A DNA stretch of 10,467 nucleotides from Pirellulaceae bacterium. GTDB lineage: Bacteria; Planctomycetota; Planctomycetia; Pirellulales; Pirellulaceae. The translations under genes were made by a program, and so were the position numbers. Numbering within the stretch: position 1 is the first letter of the stretch; every line of letters starts with the position of its first letter. Under the pieces are notes generated by a model. It ran no database searches. It had not been told where the DNA came from and saw only the letters and a list, made by a program, of their open reading frames with translations. The stretch covers positions 1 through 10,467 of the forward strand of contig JASLRF010000374.1 in the NCBI GenBank assembly GCA_030744095.1, given 5' to 3'. This document shows positions 6,722 through 10,467 of this stretch, piece by piece.

Positions 6722-7789
6722 ATGCTATCAGGTATGCCGACGAAATGCTTACTGCTCATCGTGACACTTCCGATATCGATCGGTTCGTCGGCGGAGACAT
6801 TCCAGATTGGCGAAGATGCGGAGCAGATCACGATCGAGACGTCAACGATCAAGGCAGCTGTTCGGAAGATGGGATACGTCAGCGGCGTCGCGGGAGGGTC
6901 GTTCGTTGACAAGAAAACTGGAGCGACGGATCTGGGGTTTGGTCTCGACATTGCGGACTGGATCATGGAGCCGGGCAGCGACGAGGCATATCGGGATAAA
7001 CTCGATGACGAATTGGTGTATCGGGCGAACAATCCCTTTCATGGGAAACGCTCCAAGCGATCGATTGAAGGCCCGCAGATTTGCACGCGGGCTCGCACAT
7101 TGTCACCGAAGATCATTCGTGGCAAGGATTTTGTCGCCTTGCAAATGTCGTTCAACTACAAGACCGCTGCGCCTGGGAAACGAACGGGGTCGAAATGGTC
7201 GCAGACGATCGTGTTCCCGGCAGGAAAGCGTTACTTCGTTTCTAGCGACCGGATCGACACGGTGAACAGTAGCCATGGCATGTTTCTCCGCATCGATATG
7301 CCAGGCCACCTTAAACACAACAGAGGCGACACCTTCAGCCAGATCTACTTGAGCTACCTGGGGCAGACGAATAGGCCGACAGCAACGCGTGGCGATGTGA
7401 TTCCGGCGAGTTCATTCTTCAAGGACTTTGCGCCCGATCAGTGGTTCAACTATCGCCGCGATCGCGTGGAAGAAGCAGGCAAGCCACTGCCTAAGCGATT
7501 CATCCGGGCTTATCGTATTCGGGACAGAGAAACCGGCAAGGACGGACCGTGGCTCGCGGGAATGACGCTCGATCCCAGCATTGTTCACGAAGCCTGGTGC
7601 CATCAACGCGGTTACATCTGCATGATTGAGGAATTTGGCGGGCGTCCAATCAAAGCCGGCCAGTCGTTTAGCGCGGCGTTCATTGTCGGCTTTTTCGACT
7701 CGATCGACGAGATGCATCGTGTCTACGATCAATACGCGGGACACACGGGCCTGACGATCGACGACGGCGGCTGGAAACTCACCAAGTGA
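6722..7789 (+). CDS. Secreted protein of unknown function, 355 aa
   Basis: I do not recognise a named family. The protein has a signal peptide: MLSGMPTK, a hydrophobic core CLLLIVTLPISIG, and SSA before ETF (cleavage near residue 24). After it comes a mostly beta-strand-rich sequence without Cys-rich or catalytic signatures I can name. Distinctive segments are MGYVSGVAGGSFVDKKTG, DIADWIMEPGSDEAYRD, NNPFHGKRSKRSIEGPQIC, FPAGKRYFVSSDRID, MFLRIDMPGHLKHNRGD, DGPWLAGMTLDPSIVHEAWC and AAFIVGFFDSIDEMHRVYD. The pattern suggests a beta-sandwich, perhaps of the carbohydrate-active or galactose-mutarotase-like type, but that is a guess. The ATG at 6722 has GGAG 6 nt upstream and is preferred; the ATG at 6734 would also give a signal peptide. 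The open frame extends upstream to 6416, but only as antisense to the DTW gene. Confidence 0.85.
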   Translation: MLSGMPTKCLLLIVTLPISIGSSAETFQIGEDAEQITIETSTIKAAVRKMGYVSGVAGGSFVDKKTGATDLGFGLDIADWIMEPGSDEAYRDKLDDELVYRANNPFHGKRSKRSIEGPQICTRARTLSPKIIRGKDFVALQMSFNYKTAAPGKRTGSKWSQTIVFPAGKRYFVSSDRIDTVNSSHGMFLRIDMPGHLKHNRGDTFSQIYLSYLGQTNRPTATRGDVIPASSFFKDFAPDQWFNYRRDRVEEAGKPLPKRFIRAYRIRDRETGKDGPWLAGMTLDPSIVHEAWCHQRGYICMIEEFGGRPIKAGQSFSAAFIVGFFDSIDEMHRVYDQYAGHTGLTIDDGGWKLTK

Positions 7790-7828
7790 CGTGAATTGGC
7801 GAACAGGATTCAGCCTGATACGCCGGTC

Positions 7829-7880
7829 CTCTGGTTCCCGAGCTTCAGATTGGGAATCCCTTTCGTGAAGCTCCGAGCTT
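7829..7880. repeat. REP-like palindromic intergenic element
   Basis: Two adjacent inverted repeats lie in the 245-nt gap ahead of the MddA-like gene. The first is an imperfect hairpin in which TTCCC at 7835-7839 pairs with GGGAA at 7852-7856 around GAGCTTCAGATT. The second is AAGCTCCGAGCTT (7868-7880), a palindrome except for its central base. The pattern resembles the TTCCCAAGCT...AGCTTGGGAA palindromes scattered between genes in many cyanobacterial and planctomycetal genomes. Copies elsewhere in this genome cannot be seen from one window. The remainder of the gap (7790-7828 and 7881-8020) shows nothing else that I can identify. Confidence 0.4.
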
Positions 7881-8020
7881 GGTGAATTCTTTGTAGATGG
7901 AACAAGCGCAGCGCAGTTTCGCCTTTCTTGGTTAAAACTCGATGGACTCAACCGCCAGTGCGGTGTCTCATCGTACTGACGTTCACTTGCCGGCGCCGAT
8001 AGCCGGATTCGCCCCGATCG

Positions 8021-8025
8021 AGGAG
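8021..8025 (+). promoter_or_regulatory. Ribosome binding site that fixes the MddA-like start
   Basis: AGGAG at 8021-8025 stands 9 nt before the ATG at 8035. The upstream in-frame ATG at 7942 has no such box, and its 31 extra residues are hydrophilic and unlike the membrane-start of the family, so 8035 is chosen. Confidence 0.7.
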
Positions 8026-8034
8026 ATATCCGCC

Positions 8035-8817
8035 ATGAAATCGACGAGTTTCATCACAAGAATCGCCGTCCTTGCTTACGGATCGGCCTGCTACACGATG
8101 TTCTTGGGCGTCTTTCTATACGCCATCGGATTCATTGGAAATTTTGGTACCCCGACGACGCTGGACGCGCCGGGGCAAGGATCGCTGGTTGTGGCACTCC
8201 TGGTGAACTGCCTGCTGCTGACAGTCTTTGCTGTCCAGCACACGGTAATGGCTCGGCCGACGTTCAAACAATGGTGGAACAAGTTCGTTCCTAAGCCAAT
8301 CGAACGGAGCACGTACGTACTGTTTACCAATGTTGCGATGATCATGATGTTCTGGTTCTGGCAACCAATGGGAGGCATCGTCTGGAATCTCGAGAATTCC
8401 ATGGCTCGGACGGTAGTCTATGTGCTGTTCGCCTGCGGTTGGCTTACCGTTCTGTATTCGACCCTTCTGATAGATCACTTCGATCTATTTGGGTTAAGAC
8501 AGGTGTGGCTTTACTTTACCGGCACACCTTACACCGAGTTGGAGTTTCGGACACCAAGTCTTTATCGATATGTGCGTCATCCGCTCTACGTCGGTTGGCT
8601 AGCTGTCTTTTGGATAGCACCGACGATGACGTTCGCTCATCTACTGTTCGCAGCGATTACTACCGCATACATCCTGGTGGCAATACAGTTTGAAGAACGC
8701 AATCTCGTGGAGTTGCTCCCGGGCTATGCCGATTACCGGAAGCGAGTCCCCATGCTCATACCGTCGGTAATCAGAACCTCCGATCCATCCACACCGACTT
8801 CAGTTGAAAACAAGTGA
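8035..8817 (+). CDS. mddA: MddA-like methanethiol S-methyltransferase (isoprenylcysteine methyltransferase superfamily membrane protein)
   Basis: This 260-aa polytopic membrane protein has hydrophobic segments at about residues 9-35, 50-72, 90-112, 123-145 and 185-217. The superfamily S-adenosylmethionine-binding signature is clear: Y-R-Y-V-R181-H182-P183-L-Y-V-G-W, then F219-E-E-R-N-L with the closing YRKRVPMLIP. The segment DHFDLFGLRQVWLYFTG (about 146-162) and FRTPSLYRYVRHP match the MddA subgroup, which methylates methanethiol to dimethyl sulfide using S-adenosylmethionine, rather than NnrU or general ICMT proteins. Its length suits the 240-270 aa usual for MddA. It appears as a single gene, 45 nt from the convergent HAAS/STN gene with no obvious terminator between. 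Subgroup assignment is by recalled motifs, so another thiol or isoprenylcysteine-type substrate remains possible. Confidence 0.8.
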   Translation: MKSTSFITRIAVLAYGSACYTMFLGVFLYAIGFIGNFGTPTTLDAPGQGSLVVALLVNCLLLTVFAVQHTVMARPTFKQWWNKFVPKPIERSTYVLFTNVAMIMMFWFWQPMGGIVWNLENSMARTVVYVLFACGWLTVLYSTLLIDHFDLFGLRQVWLYFTGTPYTELEFRTPSLYRYVRHPLYVGWLAVFWIAPTMTFAHLLFAAITTAYILVAIQFEERNLVELLPGYADYRKRVPMLIPSVIRTSDPSTPTSVENK

Positions 8818-8862
8818 TCCGCAGGACTCGACCGTGGCCATGGGCCGTGGCTTTGAGACGAA

Positions 8863-10182
8863 CTAAAAGAAACCGCCGCCGCCGGCTTGTCCACCGTTCC
8901 TCGCGCCGAAACCGGGCTGGCCGATCCAGGCTTGTTTTTTGGCGGCTTCCCGGAGCATTTCGAGCACGCGTTCAACTTGGCGGTGAACGCGTGGGTTGTG
9001 TCGAATCACGATCAAACCGTCAAATTCGGCGATCGTACCTGGCCCGCCAACCTCGTCCCAACTGTCTGGCACAACAGCGGTCTTGATGATGTCCATGAGC
9101 TGTTCGCCGCGCGAGTTAAGTGGCGGCGCTTGGCCACCCATTCCGCCACCGCCAAACCCACCCAAACCACCTTCGCCACCTCCAAATCCACCCAGGCCAC
9201 CTCCGCCGCCACGTCCTTTGCCACCACCGCCAAACTGAGACAACACATTCCGCGGTACAGCTGCCGTATTGCTCTGCCCGGGTCTTGGAGTCGTGGCGCC
9301 CGGCGTCGGTGTGGATCGCCTCTTCCGCTTGTCGCCTGATTTCTCGCCGATGGGCGGAGTTTCACCGATTGGACCAAAACCACCTTCGCTTCCATCGTCT
9401 CCTCCGGCGCCCCCTTCACCGGCACCGTCAGAGACATTGATCGCAAGCAGGTCGCGGCAATTGTAGACGCGAACTTCCGCAACGTTGTCGAGATCCTCTT
9501 CGGTAGTCACCAGGATGATACCGTCATGGACGATGTACGTAAGTTCCAACTGTTCGAGAATCAACTCGAGAGCCATTTCGGCAGAAACTTGGTTCAGCGA
9601 TAAGTTGACGGGCGTATCGGCGGCAATTCCCAGATCCTCCAGGTATTTCACTTTCAAATAGAATTGCAGGCCAACCTGGCTACAGAGGGCGTCCAACGCC
9701 TCGACAATCGGCAGGTCGATGAAGTCGATATCTAGGCGTTTTTGCAATTCTGATTCAGCGAATCTGTTTGTGGCGTCCGGCGCTGGTGCCAATAGCGTGT
9801 CTTCGTCCGCGGGGGCAACATCGTCTTGAGCAACGATGTGATCCAGCGAAACACTGGATCGGCCATGCGGCCAAAATGCGGTCGTTAACATCACCAACAC
9901 CGCTAAACCAGCAGCAGTACCCAAGGTCATACGCATCATCCACCTCCTTCTCTGTTTTCGAAAGATCTGAACAAACTCGCCGGCCAACCCTGCCGTGTCG
10001 CCGAATTCCCCGAGTGCCGTTTCAACGGCCTTGTGACGCGGAACGCCTTGAGAAAGCAGCTCCGTGAGACGCTCTTCAAGGTGATCGCGAAGCTCGCTTG
10101 CAATCGCCTCCCGCTGTGACGAACTCAATCGCAACAACCTGCTGAGCAACGATAGAAACTGATCGAATTCATGCTGTGACAT
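8863..10182 (-). CDS. Membrane protein with HAAS-like N-terminus, one TM helix, split STN/secretin-like domain and Gly-rich repeats
   Basis: Domains of this 439-aa protein, in order: residues 5-72 form a helical HAAS/permease-prefix-like domain (QREAIASELRDHLEERL, then GVPRHKAVETALGEFGD), commonly encoded beside PadR regulators. RKQRRRW precedes a single membrane helix at about 83-104, so the rest faces the periplasmic side. Residues 150-232 resemble an STN/secretin short domain (DIDFIDLPIVEALDALCSQVGLQFYL, then VNLSLNQVSAEMALELILEQLELTYIV and DGIILVTTEE). VYNCRDLL (240-246) is followed by about 110 low-complexity residues. Residues 358-412 (RGEQLMDIIKTAVVPDSW, then GLIVIRHNPRVHRQVERVLEML) complete the secretin-like pattern known from planctomycetal proteins. 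The C-terminus is again Gly-rich and ends GGGGFF. The gene starts 4 nt after the PadR stop codon with no clear ribosome site, suggesting translational coupling. The exact function is unknown; an envelope signalling or sensing role is inferred. Confidence 0.82.
   Translation of the reverse strand: MSQHEFDQFLSLLSRLLRLSSSQREAIASELRDHLEERLTELLSQGVPRHKAVETALGEFGDTAGLAGEFVQIFRKQRRRWMMRMTLGTAAGLAVLVMLTTAFWPHGRSSVSLDHIVAQDDVAPADEDTLLAPAPDATNRFAESELQKRLDIDFIDLPIVEALDALCSQVGLQFYLKVKYLEDLGIAADTPVNLSLNQVSAEMALELILEQLELTYIVHDGIILVTTEEDLDNVAEVRVYNCRDLLAINVSDGAGEGGAGGDDGSEGGFGPIGETPPIGEKSGDKRKRRSTPTPGATTPRPGQSNTAAVPRNVLSQFGGGGKGRGGGGGLGGFGGGEGGLGGFGGGGMGGQAPPLNSRGEQLMDIIKTAVVPDSWDEVGGPGTIAEFDGLIVIRHNPRVHRQVERVLEMLREAAKKQAWIGQPGFGARNGGQAGGGGFF
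9133..9234 (-). repeat. Gly-rich tandem repeat region inside the HAAS/STN gene
   Basis: Residues 317-350 consist almost wholly of Gly, with units such as GGLGGFGGG repeated: GGGGGLGGFGGG, EGGLGGFGGGG, then MGG. On the plus strand this shows as runs of CCACC and CCGCC. It sits between the two halves of the STN-like domain and probably acts as a flexible spacer. The repetitive DNA could vary in copy number by slippage in 9-codon units without breaking the frame. Confidence 0.75.
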
Positions 10183-10186
10183 TGTG

Positions 10187-10467
10187 TTACGCTGGTCTGG
10201 GAACTGTCGGTGGAACAGGGCTGAGCAAATGACCGATGCACTCGACGTAACTGTGCCATTGTTGTGCTTGGACTTTCAGACGCTTTCGGCCGGCCGCGGT
10301 CAATGCGTACCATTTGCGCCGCCGTCCCGTCGAATCATCCCACTTGCAGCGAATCAGCTTGTCAGCTTCCAGCCGATGCAAGAGGGGATACAACGTGCCT
10401 GCTTTCAAATCAACGCGTCCCTGACTCACCTCACGTACCCGATTTTGAATCAAATATCCATACTTTG
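10187..10467 (-). CDS. PadR-family transcriptional regulator (5' end beyond the window)
   Basis: The visible frame reads KYGYLIQNRV, REVSQGRVDLKAGTLYPLLH, RLEADKLI, then GRRRKWYALTAAGRKRL. This is the winged helix-turn-helix of PadR proteins: GY near the start of helix 2, the GTLYPLLHRLE recognition helix, and the R-R-K-W-Y-x-L-T-x-x-G wing. A TTG at 10453 could be mistaken for a start, but the frame stays open through the window edge and the residues there match the family, so the true start lies outside, probably 15-25 codons further. The short C-terminus (QQWHSYVECIGHLLSP) fits the small subfamily-2 PadR type. PadR proteins bind palindromes near their own promoter and usually repress; the downstream HAAS/STN gene is the expected partner. 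No operator can be seen because the promoter is outside. Confidence 0.9.
   Translation of the reverse strand, partial: KYGYLIQNRVREVSQGRVDLKAGTLYPLLHRLEADKLIRCKWDDSTGRRRKWYALTAAGRKRLKVQAQQWHSYVECIGHLLSPVPPTVPRPA

Noticed and set aside
8831..8855. GGCCATGGGCC between the MddA-like and HAAS/STN genes as a terminator.
   Set aside because: The stem is only 4 bp with a 3-nt loop and no T-run; the flanking CCGTGG copies are direct, not inverted.
8996..9238. Plus-strand Pro-rich frame opposite the Gly repeat.
   Set aside because: It is the complement of the Gly codons (CCN for GGN); there is no ribosome site and the minus-strand gene has convincing domains.
1..10467. CRISPR array, tRNA, rRNA or phage-defence genes.
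   Set aside because: No regularly spaced repeats, no cloverleaf-like stretches and no nuclease, toxin or defence signatures were seen on either strand.

Overview
The window looks like a piece of a Planctomycetota chromosome, most likely from the Rhodopirellula/Pirellulales side. The evidence is a secreted DUF1549/DUF1553 protein (PSCyt2-PSD1) directly followed by a Tat-exported DUF1501 protein, a pairing that is a hallmark of this phylum. Several Sec-type signal peptides, a moderately GC-rich composition, a secretin/TonB short N-terminal (STN)-like protein with a HAAS-type prefix, and low gene density fit the same picture. All assignments come from reading the sequence and recalling protein families; no database search was run.

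Layout, left to right. (1) Positions 1-140 are the end of an IS3-family insertion sequence, with its OrfA reading leftward out of the window. (2) Positions 141-339 are a promoter region: a perfect TTGACA box, a 17-nt spacer, a plausible -10 box and, just downstream, a perfect 14-bp palindrome. (3) Positions 340-5431 hold three co-directional genes for exported proteins: PSCyt2/PSD1, DUF1501 and a serine alpha/beta hydrolase of the acetylxylan-esterase-like type. (4) On the minus strand, converging with the hydrolase, lies a DTW-domain tRNA aminocarboxypropyltransferase with a long C-terminal extension that reads like a decayed DnaQ-type exonuclease fold. A bulged hairpin marks the convergent 3' ends. 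(5) Divergently transcribed from a 60-nt gap is a secreted 355-aa protein of unknown function. (6) A short palindromic REP-like element precedes a multi-pass membrane methyltransferase of the MddA (methanethiol S-methyltransferase) type. (7) On the minus strand at the right edge, a PadR regulator (cut by the window end) is followed after 4 nt by a single-pass membrane protein with a HAAS-like N-terminus, a split STN-like domain and Gly-rich repeats.

How the genes work together. The first three form a likely co-expressed export module (lipid-free Sec and Tat substrates acting in the periplasm or paryphoplasm), plausibly for degrading an esterified polysaccharide, although the exact substrate cannot be read from sequence. 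The PadR and HAAS/STN genes form a two-gene regulatory unit in which a cytoplasmic repressor is paired with an envelope-spanning partner. The DTW, unknown secreted protein and MddA genes look like independent single-gene units. The most unusual items are the DTW-exonuclease-like fusion, the HAAS/STN protein that carries a periplasmic STN-like module instead of a transporter, and the promoter-proximal palindrome ahead of the export module.
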